Shown: one piece after another, positions 1 through 7,962 of the stretch | Layout of the letters: each line of letters opens with the position of its first letter | How positions within the stretch are numbered: the stretch's first letter is position 1 | DNA from: Pseudomonas sp. PSKL.D1 | GTDB lineage: Bacteria; Pseudomonadota; Gammaproteobacteria; Pseudomonadales; Pseudomonadaceae | DNA: 64,000 nt | Direction: 5' to 3' | Assembly (NCBI RefSeq): GCF_028898945.1 | Contig: NZ_CP118607.1 | Coordinates: 4,574,001 to 4,638,000, forward strand | Notes under the pieces: generated by a model | Seen by the model: only the letters and a program-made list of their open reading frames with translations | What the model was told of the DNA's origin: nothing | The model's database searches: none | Position numbers and translations under genes: made by a program

Positions 1-99
1 ATCGACCGCCTTAAGCGTTGCAGGGGCCTTGAAAAAACCCTTGCTGATCTGGAAGTCACGACGAATGTCGCACAGCTCAAGTGCAATATCTTTGTTCAT
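1..99 (-). CDS. Peptide ABC transporter ATPase (DppF/OppF-type), N-terminal part
   Basis: Only the first 33 codons are inside the window; the gene runs off the left edge. The reading frame starts at an ATG on the minus strand whose bases overlap the TGA of the preceding ATPase gene (ATGA), the usual translational coupling in these operons. The fragment begins [20 protein letters not shown] and continues with a GFF segment before Leu-Lys-Ala-Val, which resembles the start of the second ATPase of dipeptide/oligopeptide importers. By family knowledge it would pair with the upstream ATPase and power the two permeases. No Walker motif is reached, so the call rests on start, coupling and operon position. 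Confidence 0.75.
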   Translation of the reverse strand, partial: MNKDIALELCDIRRDFQISKGFFKAPATLKAVD

Positions 100-1115
100 G
101 ATCCTACGCTCTCCCGGCAAAGCATCGGCTGTCGTCCAGCGGGTGCAGTAAGCAGGCAGCGCGTCATGTGCCCCCCCTCCTCAACTTCAGGAACATGCCG
201 CGCGCACGCCTCAACTGCTTGCGTACACCGATTGCGGAATGCACAACCGTGTTGCTCGCCGACAAGGCTGGGTACCAAGCCTGGGATAGAACCCAATTTT
301 TCACCGGGCTTGGTACGCCCCGGAACCGGAATGCTGGCCAGCAAGCCCTTGGTGTAAGGGTGCTTGGGATTCTCGAACAGTTGAACGACTGGCGCTGATT
401 CGACAATTTCACCCGCATACATCACCGCCACGCGGTCCGCTATCCGTGCAACAAGCCCCAAGTCATGGGTGATGAAAATAACGGCCAGCCCCAGCTCTTT
501 TTGAATGTCGCGGATGACGTGCAGAATTTGCGCCTGGATAGTCACATCCAGGGCTGTAGTGGGCTCGTCAGCGATTATAAGGTCGGGCTCACACATCAAA
601 GCCATTGCAATGATGACGCGCTGGCGTAACCCGCCAGACAGCTGATGAGGGTATTGGCGTAAGCGTTCCACAGCGTTACTGATGCCAACTTTTTCAAGCA
701 TTTGCGCCGCACGAGCCCACGCATCGGCGCGTGATATCTGCCGGTGCTGAGTAAGCACCTCACTGAGCTGATCACCAATGGTGTACGCGGGATTCAAAGA
801 GGTCATGGGCTCTTGGAATATCATTGCCAAGCGGTTTCCGCGCAGGTCACACATGCGCCGCTCGCTTTGCCCAAGCATGTCGATGTTGTCCAACGTCAGC
901 CGATCAGCGTTGCGTATGGCCTTACGCGGCAAGAGATCCATCAGCGCCAGGGAGGTCAAGGACTTACCACAACCGGACTCGCCAACGATACACAGTACTT
1001 CGCCGCGCTCCACTTCAAAACTGAGGCCACGCACAGCGTGCAGCATGTCCTGCCGGGTACCGTGATTACCCATGGGAATGTCCACACGAAGATTTTCAAC
1101 ATGGAGTAAAGCCAT
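96..1115 (-). CDS. Peptide ABC transporter ATPase (DppD/OppD-type)
   Basis: This is one of two ATPases energising uptake of short peptides or related solutes across the inner membrane. With the start used here (339 aa) the Walker A is GESGCGKS at about residues 45-52, the signature LSGGLRQR begins near 159, and Walker B LIIADEPT is near 179-186. The C-terminal cysteine-containing region (GCAFRNRC) is the oligopeptide ATPase C-terminal extension. The ATG at 1115 is chosen because AAAGGAG lies 8 nt upstream; a longer frame would run into the preceding permease gene. It ends in an ATGA overlap with the next ATPase gene. Substrate is not deducible from the sequence. Confidence 0.92.
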   Translation of the reverse strand: MALLHVENLRVDIPMGNHGTRQDMLHAVRGLSFEVERGEVLCIVGESGCGKSLTSLALMDLLPRKAIRNADRLTLDNIDMLGQSERRMCDLRGNRLAMIFQEPMTSLNPAYTIGDQLSEVLTQHRQISRADAWARAAQMLEKVGISNAVERLRQYPHQLSGGLRQRVIIAMALMCEPDLIIADEPTTALDVTIQAQILHVIRDIQKELGLAVIFITHDLGLVARIADRVAVMYAGEIVESAPVVQLFENPKHPYTKGLLASIPVPGRTKPGEKLGSIPGLVPSLVGEQHGCAFRNRCTQAVEACARHVPEVEEGGHMTRCLLTAPAGRQPMLCRESVGS

Positions 1116-1131
1116 GTTCAGTACTCCTTTA

Positions 1132-2034
1132 TCAGTTGCGGCCATCAGGCAGGATTAAATCGCGCAGGCCATCACCCACCAAGTTGATCCCCAGCACAAG
1201 CACCATGAGTGCCACGCCTGGAATGGCAATAACCCAAGGCGAAAAGAACATGTAGGGTTTGGCTTCGGCGATCATCAGCCCCCAGGACGGCGTGGGAGGT
1301 TGCACACCTACCCCGAGAAACGAAAGTGCCGACTCCAGCAAAATCGCATGCGCCATTTCCAACGTAGCGACTACGATCAATGCACTTGTTAAGTTGGGGA
1401 GTATTTCGCGCGCCAGGATGCGCAACGTTGAACAACCCAGCGCTTGCGCCGAAGCGATATATTCAGCATCGCGTATCGATTGCACAGCGGCGCGAACGAC
1501 GACCGCAAACCGGTCCCACAAGAGGCAGCCCAACAACACGATAACGACTTTCAACGACCCGCCCATCAGCGAGGCTGAAGCCAAGGCCACCATGACAACC
1601 GGCAGGGCCAAACGGGTAGTAATCAGATAACTGATACACGCATCAACTTTGCCCCCATAGTAACCCGCCAACAAACCCAGCACGGTGCCAATAAATCCCG
1701 ATATAAACGCTGCGGCAACACCAATGAACAGCGAAATTTGAGCGCCATACAGTAGCCGGGACAGATAGTCACGCCCCAACTTGTCAGTCCCTAGAATATG
1801 TTCCCAGGTTCCGGTCGGCGCCCACACCGGCGGTTTCATGCGCGCCATCACATCCTGGGCATAGGGGTCGTAAGGCGCTAGCCACGGCGCGAATACTGCG
1901 CCCGCCGTGATAAACATCAACAACACAGCGCCGATTGCGAACCCCCGGTGACGAAAACTTTTTTTAACGATGCGGCTCAGGCTACTGGCCGGCGGTAGAT
2001 AGTCGTTAATTGCAATGACAGTGGGCGTACTCAT
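1132..2034 (-). CDS. Peptide ABC transporter permease (DppC/OppC-type)
   Basis: This is the second inner-membrane permease of the peptide importer, about 300 aa. It has an N-terminal membrane segment (GFAIGAVLLMFITAGAVF), the OppC-type N-terminal region ending in the LGTDKLGRDYLSRLLYG motif, then several hydrophobic helices and the EAA-type loop around EYIASAQALGCS. The ATG at 2034 follows a TAGGAG ribosome-binding site with a 6-nt spacer; the codon before it is TTG and is a less likely start. It sits 9 nt downstream of the DppB-type permease gene and 16 nt before the first ATPase, so the set is one operon. Confidence 0.93.
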   Translation of the reverse strand: MSTPTVIAINDYLPPASSLSRIVKKSFRHRGFAIGAVLLMFITAGAVFAPWLAPYDPYAQDVMARMKPPVWAPTGTWEHILGTDKLGRDYLSRLLYGAQISLFIGVAAAFISGFIGTVLGLLAGYYGGKVDACISYLITTRLALPVVMVALASASLMGGSLKVVIVLLGCLLWDRFAVVVRAAVQSIRDAEYIASAQALGCSTLRILAREILPNLTSALIVVATLEMAHAILLESALSFLGVGVQPPTPSWGLMIAEAKPYMFFSPWVIAIPGVALMVLVLGINLVGDGLRDLILPDGRN

Positions 2035-2043
2035 CAAGAACTC

Positions 2044-2961
2044 CTAACGCACACGAATGCGCGGATCCAGTAGTGCATTGAGCACATCGGCAAGTAAGGT
2101 CAGGACGATATATATCACTGCAATCAGCAGCACCACGGCCTGTACCACCGGAAAATCATCACGAGCAATAGCGTCCCACGCTAATTGCCCGATCCCTTGC
2201 AGGGAAAAGACAGTTTCGATAACAACCGAGCCACCTAACATGAAGCCGAACTCCACGGCCGCCAAAGCAACCACGGGTATCAAGGCATTACGCAGTGCGT
2301 GCTTGAACAATACGCGAGCGGGGCGCAACCCTTTGGCGCGTGCCGTGCGGATGTAATCGGAATTGAGTACATCCAGCATGCCCGCACGGGTCAAACGCAT
2401 GATTGCTGGCGTCGCGTAATAGCCCAGGGCAATGGCTGGCAACACGAAGTGCAGCAGTGTCGAATTGCCCGAAACCGGGACCCACTTCAGGGTTACCGCG
2501 AAGACCACTATCAGCATCAGGGCAAACCAGAAACTTGGCATCGCCTGGCCCATCACGGCAATGCTTAACGCCAGCCGATCAACCCAGGTATCGCGCTTTA
2601 CAGCCGCCAGTACACCAAGCGGTATGGCCACTATCAGCGCAATAGCCAGAGCCATGGCGCCCAAGCCAAGGGTGATCGGTAATCGGCTGGCCACCAGGTT
2701 ATACACCGACTCCTGAAAGAAAAAAGAGTCACCAAGGTCCAGGCGCAACAAATCCCCCAGCCAATTGAAGTACTGCGTAACCAAGGGCTTGTCCAAACCA
2801 TACTGCACGCGAATCTGTTCAATTTGCTCACTGCTGGCTTCCGGCCCGCCAATCGCTGTTGCCAGGTCGCCAGAGAGGTGCAGCAGAGAAAAGCTCACGA
2901 CTGACACGGTTATCGCAACACACAGGGCGATCGCAAGCCGACGCAAAAGAAATGCAACCAT
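2044..2961 (-). CDS. Peptide ABC transporter permease (DppB/OppB-type)
   Basis: This is the first inner-membrane permease of the importer. From the ATG at 2961 the protein is about 305 aa and begins MVAFLLRRLAIALCVAITVS, the usual DppB N-terminal transmembrane segment. It carries the periplasmic segment with YGLDKPLVTQYFNWLGDLL and the cytoplasmic EAA loop (DYIRTARAKGLRPARVLFKH). The upstream ATG codons in the same frame add a charged 18-residue tail not typical of the family; GAGGGA about 8 nt before 2961 supports the shorter start. It follows the binding-protein gene by some 75 nt. Confidence 0.92.
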   Translation of the reverse strand: MVAFLLRRLAIALCVAITVSVVSFSLLHLSGDLATAIGGPEASSEQIEQIRVQYGLDKPLVTQYFNWLGDLLRLDLGDSFFFQESVYNLVASRLPITLGLGAMALAIALIVAIPLGVLAAVKRDTWVDRLALSIAVMGQAMPSFWFALMLIVVFAVTLKWVPVSGNSTLLHFVLPAIALGYYATPAIMRLTRAGMLDVLNSDYIRTARAKGLRPARVLFKHALRNALIPVVALAAVEFGFMLGGSVVIETVFSLQGIGQLAWDAIARDDFPVVQAVVLLIAVIYIVLTLLADVLNALLDPRIRVR

Positions 2962-3038
2962 GGCAAGTTCCCTCATAATCACTGACACGCGCTTCGGCTC
3001 ATGTACCCGCTGCACAAGAGCCGCCCGTTACTTACCAC

Positions 3039-4559
3039 TCACTTCCAGCTGGATAGTGCGAAGCGCGGTAATTCATCCGGGTATGGCGTAAACACCAGGT
3101 CAGTGTTATAGGCGTAGTTCATCGAATAGCTGAACAACGGTGCCCAATAGGCTTGCTCGCTGATGCGCTGTAATGCTTTGCGGTAGTTATCCTTGCGCAC
3201 CTGCGCGTCAGCATCACTGTCGGCTGTTTGCAGCCAGCCCTGTACAACAGGGTCCTTGATATTGTCGTCCGGGTTGCCTTTGAACCAGGTGCCTGTCGAA
3301 GCCGAACTATCAAGAATCGAGAACGAGCCCCACGCCTGGAACGCCATTGGCACCTTGCCACTGCGTTGCTGATCGCGAAGTGCTGCATACTTCAAATAGC
3401 GTAGTTTGGCGTTGATACCGACCGCACGGAGGTTGCCGATTACGGCTTCGACGTAATCACGATCACGATACGCATAAATTTCCGTTTCGAAGCCATTTGG
3501 ATAACCTGCTTGCGCCAGCAGCGCTTTAGCCTTGGCCGGGTCATAGGTATAGACGTTGGCCGCTGTCGTATCGCAACCAAACTGTTGTGGGTAGCACGCC
3601 ACTTGCAAAGGCTTGGACTGGCCGCCCACCAATTGTGAAGCCAGCGCATCACGATTGATGGCGTGGTTGATGGCCTGCCTGACCTTCAGGTTTTTCATGG
3701 GCGAGTTTTCAGACGACGTGCCCCGAGCATCCAGGATCAAAAAACCGATGCGCATGGTCTCGCCGCTGGTCACTTTCAGGCTTGGGATGGTTTGAAGGTT
3801 TACGGCCTGGTCCGGTGCAACACGCCAGGCCCAGTCGATACCTCCCGTCATGAGCTCTGCAAGGCGGGTTTCCGCGTCCGGGATCACTCGGAACTTGAGG
3901 TGCTTGATGTGCGGCTTACCTTGCGGGCTGCCGTCAAAGTACGCCTCGTTCAAGGCCATGGTGACGCCTTCACCCGCCACTACGGATACCGCTTTGTAAG
4001 GCCCCGTTCCAATCGGCTTGCGGCTGAACTCGGCCAGCCCCACGCTTTCAAGATAGTGTTTCGGGAGAATCGGCACCGCGTTGGACAAATACTCCAATGC
4101 CGGGGGGAAGGATTTTTTCATGTGCAGACGAACGCTGTGTTCGCCCACTTTTTCGGCGCTTTTTATCCAGTCAACGTTTTGCACGGTGACAATTTTTGCT
4201 TCGGGCGAAACCACATAATTAAGTGTGAATACGACATCATCCGCCGTCAGTGCATCGCCATTGTGAAATTTCACACCTTGGCGAATATCGAAGTCGATGG
4301 TGGTCTCATCCACCTGTTTCCAGGCGCTGGCCAACATTGGCTTATACTCGCCACTGTCGGGATCACGGTAAATCAGGTTATCCCAAATCAGCCGACTGAG
4401 AATCACCCCTTCTCGCAAATCATTGTGATAAGGGCTGATGTTTTCGGGTTCACTGTCGGAAGCATAGACCAGCGTATCACTGGATTTGTCGGCGTATACC
4501 GAGTGACTGTTGACGAGCCCCAACAACGCAATACTGCAGACGAAACCTTTAATGCCCAT
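3039..4559 (-). CDS. Periplasmic peptide-binding protein (SBP_bac_5 family)
   Basis: This is the periplasmic substrate-binding subunit of the importer, 506 aa, the normal length for family 5 solute-binding proteins. Residues 1-23 form a signal peptide ending VYA, followed by mature DKSSDTLVYASDSEPENISP. Family landmarks are the domain around FDIRQGVKFHNGDALTADDV and the segment IPDAETRLAELMTGGIDW. The start has GGAG 8 nt upstream. It is the first gene of the five-gene transporter operon and is preceded by an AT-rich leader with a 12-bp palindrome. The ligand cannot be named: members bind dipeptides, opines, glutathione or nickel. Proximity to acdS suggests, but does not show, a nitrogen-scavenging role. 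Confidence 0.9.
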   Translation of the reverse strand: MGIKGFVCSIALLGLVNSHSVYADKSSDTLVYASDSEPENISPYHNDLREGVILSRLIWDNLIYRDPDSGEYKPMLASAWKQVDETTIDFDIRQGVKFHNGDALTADDVVFTLNYVVSPEAKIVTVQNVDWIKSAEKVGEHSVRLHMKKSFPPALEYLSNAVPILPKHYLESVGLAEFSRKPIGTGPYKAVSVVAGEGVTMALNEAYFDGSPQGKPHIKHLKFRVIPDAETRLAELMTGGIDWAWRVAPDQAVNLQTIPSLKVTSGETMRIGFLILDARGTSSENSPMKNLKVRQAINHAINRDALASQLVGGQSKPLQVACYPQQFGCDTTAANVYTYDPAKAKALLAQAGYPNGFETEIYAYRDRDYVEAVIGNLRAVGINAKLRYLKYAALRDQQRSGKVPMAFQAWGSFSILDSSASTGTWFKGNPDDNIKDPVVQGWLQTADSDADAQVRKDNYRKALQRISEQAYWAPLFSYSMNYAYNTDLVFTPYPDELPRFALSSWK

Positions 4560-4675
4560 GCCGTCGTCTCCGCTGGCGAGATTGATTAATCAAAGGGCAG
4601 TCATATGCAAGCGTTACAAACAGACGGCTTTATTAATTATTATTAGCAATCAATAGCAGGGCCTCACGGCACTAC
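4560..4675. promoter_or_regulatory. AT-rich leader of the peptide transporter operon with a 12-bp palindrome
   Basis: This gap before the binding-protein gene is much richer in A and T than the coding DNA around it. It holds the perfect palindrome TTGATTAATCAA at 4582-4593, close to the start codon, and a run of TTATTAATTATTATTAG at about 4630-4646. The promoter of the minus-strand operon probably lies here and the palindrome could be an operator. No -35/-10 pair could be assigned with confidence. Confidence 0.4.
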
Positions 4676-5080
4676 CTAAGTACTTTCATGTTGGCGCACT
4701 GCGTGCCCGCGCGCGAGGCGCTTCACGTGCTCGACTGCATCAATGACCGATCGCTCGGCCCTGGCGCCGCGAGCAATGGAGTACGTCATGGGTTGCCCAA
4801 CCATGCCCTGTGTCGGGCAACTTCTTGCCAACACGCGGTTGGCCATTAACGAACGGGGGTCGTCACTAACCTGCACCTGCAACACGTTATCATGTGCCGC
4901 CGCCTCATCATCAACTTGCATGAGCGCGATATTGGCAAAACAACTAAAACTGTGGTGCAGCAGTTCAATATGCTCACTGCCTACGCCAAAGGCTATCACC
5001 ACAACACGGGTCAACCCCGAAGGCGCCCTTACCCACCTTACGGGTTTACCACTCACATCACACCCAAGGCTCACCGACAT
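4676..5080 (-). CDS. Unrecognised protein between acdS and the peptide transporter (134 aa)
   Basis: I do not recognise a family. The ORF begins MSVSLGCDVSGKPVRWVRAP and has a hydrophobic strand RVVVIAFGVG followed by mixed polar sequence with several cysteines; there is no signal peptide or transmembrane helix. It lies on the same strand as acdS, 47 nt after the other unknown ORF and about 115 nt before the transporter operon, so all may be co-transcribed. The ribosome-binding site is weak (AGG close to the ATG). It could be a real small enzyme subunit or the remnant of a longer gene that also included the upstream ORF. Confidence 0.5.
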   Translation of the reverse strand: MSVSLGCDVSGKPVRWVRAPSGLTRVVVIAFGVGSEHIELLHHSFSCFANIALMQVDDEAAAHDNVLQVQVSDDPRSLMANRVLARSCPTQGMVGQPMTYSIARGARAERSVIDAVEHVKRLARGHAVRQHEST

Positions 5081-5127
5081 TGCCTATCTGACTTCATCCT
5101 TGAGTTCCCTCCAGGTGGTGATCGTCG

Positions 5128-5589
5128 CTAAAGCACACAGCGCTCCAGCAATACGTTTTTAACCAACGCCCGCACCATCGACAGCACCCCTTCAACCTGA
5201 TTGTCCATGGCGTTATTTGAACCCATCGTTTCCCTTAACTTGACCACGCGCAATGAGTGCCCGCGCACTGAACCCAACCAACTTAGGCTGGGTTCCGGCC
5301 CGACTTCGACATCCAGCAAATAGCTGCCTTTGGATACGCCCCGTAACAGATGGCTGGCATAAGATGGCGAGGCCGACGTTTCAAACGTTTGGCCGCTACC
5401 CTGCAACCAGTCCAGCATGAGCGTATTGGACTGCGTGACCACCAGGTAGCCAACTTCATCCCAGTGTTCAATTGCCAAGTGCAATTTGTCGATCATGTAC
5501 TTGGGCAACGCCGCACTGGTCACAATGATCACTCCAGCGTCTGATGAAGGCTCCTTGACCCAAACTGCAGATTGCGCTGCTGCATGCAT
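5128..5589 (-). CDS. Unrecognised protein downstream of acdS (153 aa)
   Basis: I do not recognise a family. The start at 5589 is well supported: CCAGGAG lies 7 nt upstream of ATG, whereas longer in-frame starts lack a site. The protein begins MHAAAQSAVWVKEPSSDAG and has alternating beta-like hydrophobic stretches (GVIIVTSAALP, EVGYLVVTQSNTLMLDWL) and a C-terminal helix-rich part. There is no signal peptide or membrane segment, so it is probably cytoplasmic. It begins about 110 nt after acdS on the same strand and is followed by a second unknown ORF. Base composition matches the low-GC accessory block. Confidence 0.6.
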   Translation of the reverse strand: MHAAAQSAVWVKEPSSDAGVIIVTSAALPKYMIDKLHLAIEHWDEVGYLVVTQSNTLMLDWLQGSGQTFETSASPSYASHLLRGVSKGSYLLDVEVGPEPSLSWLGSVRGHSLRVVKLRETMGSNNAMDNQVEGVLSMVRALVKNVLLERCVL

Positions 5590-5701
5590 GGCGGTTCTCC
5601 TGGCATGTCCTAAAGTGAGAGCGGTTTTATAAGCAACCTTGGTGCCGACTGCACCCGCCGGCCCGCCCCCACTCGCGCTCACCCCTTGCTCATGCCTGCC
5701 A

Positions 5702-6718
5702 TCAACCGTTACGGAACAGGAAGCTGTAGGCATTCAACGCTGGTGCCCCACCCAGGTGCGCATACAGAACTTTGGAACCCTCCGGGAACTCACCCCGACG
5801 CACCATTTCAATCATCCCGTGCATCGACTTGCCTTCATATACGGGGTCGGTCAATACCCCCTCAAGGCTGCCACACAGGCGAATGGCTTCAAGGGTGCCT
5901 TCGTTAGGCAGGCCATACTCCGGATACGCAAAGCGGGTGTCGAGAACTACGTCCTCTTCGGTGATTTCACGCCCCAGGTCCACCAACTCGGCAGTGTGAC
6001 GAGCAATACGCAAAATTTGTTTTTTGGTCTGTTCCGGTTTGGCGGACGCATCCACACCAATGACATTCTTTGAGCGACCGTCAGCAGCAAAACCCACCAC
6101 CATTCCAGCCTGGGTACTGCCCGTCACCGAGCACACGACGATGTAGTCGAACTTGAAGCCAAGTTCTTTCTCTTGTTGTCGAACTTCCTCGGCAAAACCA
6201 ACGAACCCAAGGCCGCCATAAGGGTGCTCAGAGCAACCCGCCGGAATCGGGAACGGCTTGCCTCCCTGCTCCTTGACATCACTCATGGCCTTTTCCCAAC
6301 TCGGCCGGATGCCGATGTCAAAGCCGGCAGCATCAAGCCGCACATCCGCGCCCATGATTCGCGACATTTCGATGTTACCGACCCGGTCGTACACGGCATC
6401 CGAGTAATTGACCCAGTTTTCCTGCACCAACACACACTTCATGCCCAGATGCGCGGCAACGGCGGCAACTTGGCGAGTCTGGTTTGACTGGATGCCGCCA
6501 ATCGAGACAAGCGTATCGCAACCTTGATCAAGGGCTTCTGGAATCAGGTATTCAAGTTTGCGTGTCTTGTTCCCACCAAACGCCAAACCGCTGTTGCAGT
6601 CTTCGCGCTTGGCATAGAGCTCGACTTTGCCACCCAAGTGCGCACTCAGGCGCTTCAAGGGCGTAATGGGGGAAGGGCCGAAGGTCAAAGGGTAACGTTT
6701 GAAGCGTTCTAGATTCAT
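5702..6718 (-). CDS. acdS: 1-aminocyclopropane-1-carboxylate deaminase
   Basis: This PLP enzyme splits the plant ethylene precursor ACC into ammonia and 2-oxobutyrate, letting rhizosphere bacteria use ACC as nitrogen and lower plant ethylene. The ATG at 6718 gives 338 aa, the family length. Visible marks are the PLP lysine K51 in [10 protein letters not shown] and the residues that separate true ACC deaminases from D-cysteine desulfhydrases, E295 ([10 protein letters not shown]) and L322 ([10 protein letters not shown]). From memory it closely resembles the AcdS of plant-growth-promoting Pseudomonas. It diverges from acdR across a shared AT-rich promoter region, and two unknown ORFs and a peptide transporter follow on the same strand. 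Confidence 0.97.
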   Translation of the reverse strand: MNLERFKRYPLTFGPSPITPLKRLSAHLGGKVELYAKREDCNSGLAFGGNKTRKLEYLIPEALDQGCDTLVSIGGIQSNQTRQVAAVAAHLGMKCVLVQENWVNYSDAVYDRVGNIEMSRIMGADVRLDAAGFDIGIRPSWEKAMSDVKEQGGKPFPIPAGCSEHPYGGLGFVGFAEEVRQQEKELGFKFDYIVVCSVTGSTQAGMVVGFAADGRSKNVIGVDASAKPEQTKKQILRIARHTAELVDLGREITEEDVVLDTRFAYPEYGLPNEGTLEAIRLCGSLEGVLTDPVYEGKSMHGMIEMVRRGEFPEGSKVLYAHLGGAPALNAYSFLFRNG

Positions 6719-6882
6719 GGCACCGATCCTCACAAGGGGTAAGTATCCAAGCCCATCCACGGGCTCCGGTGATTCCATGTTAAGAAAAAACCCCAAAAAA
6801 AGGGTTGCAAATATTTGCCAATAATACTTAGTTTATTTCCTATCAAAATCCTTATGCTTATCTTTATTTCGTGGAAATCGAC
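6719..6882. promoter_or_regulatory. acdS-acdR divergent promoter region with palindrome GCAAATATTTGC
   Basis: This AT-rich spacer separates the divergent acdS and acdR genes. It contains the perfect 12-bp palindrome GCAAATATTTGC at 6807-6818, preceded by the A-rich run at 6782-6801. Known acdS promoters are controlled by the Lrp-like AcdR acting with other regulators, so the palindrome is a plausible AcdR or global-regulator site. This is inference from position and symmetry. Confidence 0.55.
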
Positions 6883-7395
6883 ATGAGCACAATAAATAAA
6901 CACTCGACAGTCACCGCACAGCCTGCAGACCCCGTACAGCTTGACCGGACAGACCGGGCAATCCTCAAGACACTGCAGCGGGATGCATCAATCTCGAATG
7001 TAATGCTTGCCGAACGCGTAAAGCTGAGCCCCCCGGCATGCCTGAGGCGCGTCGACCGGCTCAAACAAGCCGGCTTGATCAAGGGGATCGTTGCGTTGCT
7101 GGATACCGAGGCGCTGGATGCGGGGATGGCGGTGCTGATCGGCGTTGTGCTGGACCGCTCCACACCGGAATCATTCGCAGCTTTTGAAGCGGCAGCCCAG
7201 AAGGTATCCGGCTGTATGGAATGCCATGTCGTAACCGGCGAATTCGACTACTTCATGCTGATTCGGACCAAGGACAACCAGAGCTTTAACCGGCTGCATG
7301 CCGAACAATTGCTGTATTTGCCCGGGGTCAGGCAGATACGTTCGTTCATGGGGTTACGCCAGGTGCTGTCCACACCTCACATTCCCGTGCCTTGA
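6883..7395 (+). CDS. acdR: Lrp/AsnC-family regulator of acdS
   Basis: This protein has an N-terminal helix-turn-helix (LDRTDRAILKTLQRDASISN, then LSPPACLRRVDRLKQAGLIK) and a C-terminal RAM/AsnC effector domain (ECHVVTGEFDYFMLI). It is divergent from acdS with a shared promoter region, the arrangement of the known activator AcdR. It is about 170 aa from the ATG at 6883; a GTG 12 nt upstream (6871) is an alternative start, and neither has a strong ribosome-binding site. It probably senses an amino-acid-type ligand and controls the divergent deaminase gene. Confidence 0.87.
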   Translation: MSTINKHSTVTAQPADPVQLDRTDRAILKTLQRDASISNVMLAERVKLSPPACLRRVDRLKQAGLIKGIVALLDTEALDAGMAVLIGVVLDRSTPESFAAFEAAAQKVSGCMECHVVTGEFDYFMLIRTKDNQSFNRLHAEQLLYLPGVRQIRSFMGLRQVLSTPHIPVP

Positions 7396-7572
7396 GCAAC
7401 TCATCTGGCAAGGCGGTTGCTGCTCAGGCACATGTGGCGAATGAACATGTAACACAATGATAACCACCATTGGCCCCCTGGGCGTGCACACCCGTGGAAC
7501 TCGTTGCCTCCTTCCCGCATAATCCCGCGACTGACATTCGAACGGAGAAGTTGGGGAGGCCTGTGACCCCCA

Positions 7573-7929
7573 ATGCACACAATGACCTACACGCTCTACG
7601 GCATCAAAGCGTGCGACACCATGAAAAAGGCACGCACCTGGCTCGACGACCAAGCCGTCGCCTACGCCTTTCACGATTACAAGGCACAAGGCATCGACCG
7701 TGACAGCCTGAACCGCTGGTGTGACGAACACGGTTGGGAAGTCATCCTCAACCGCGCCGGCACCACCTTCCGCAAGCTCGACGACGCCAGCAAGGCCGAC
7801 CTCGACAAGGCCAAGGCCGTCGAGTTGATGCTGGCCCAGCCGTCGATGATCAAACGCCCGGTGCTCGACCTCGGCACTCGTACCCTGGTGGGCTTCAAGC
7901 CCGACCTGTACGCCGCCGCACTGGCTTGA
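7573..7929 (+). CDS. ArsC/Spx-family (YffB-type) thioredoxin-fold protein
   Basis: This is a 118-aa ArsC-like protein. It begins MHTMTYTLYGIKACDTMKKA; the single active-site-type cysteine in the GIKACDTMKKA motif and the RAGTTFRKL segment are typical of the YffB/ArsC-related branch rather than of true arsenate reductases, which need further cysteines or a reductase partner. A second ATG at 7582 is an equally possible start; GGGAGG lies 14 and 23 nt upstream, respectively. It is 33 nt upstream of dapD and often neighbours dap genes in pseudomonads, so co-expression is likely. Its biochemical function is not established. Confidence 0.82.
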   Translation: MHTMTYTLYGIKACDTMKKARTWLDDQAVAYAFHDYKAQGIDRDSLNRWCDEHGWEVILNRAGTTFRKLDDASKADLDKAKAVELMLAQPSMIKRPVLDLGTRTLVGFKPDLYAAALA

Positions 7930-7962
7930 GCCCTCTTCCCCTATTTCGTACGAGGTAATCAC

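Noticed and set aside
5590..5733. N-terminal extension of the unknown protein up to 5733
   Set aside because: It would overlap the acdS end and lacks a ribosome-binding site, whereas AGGAG is well placed before 5589.
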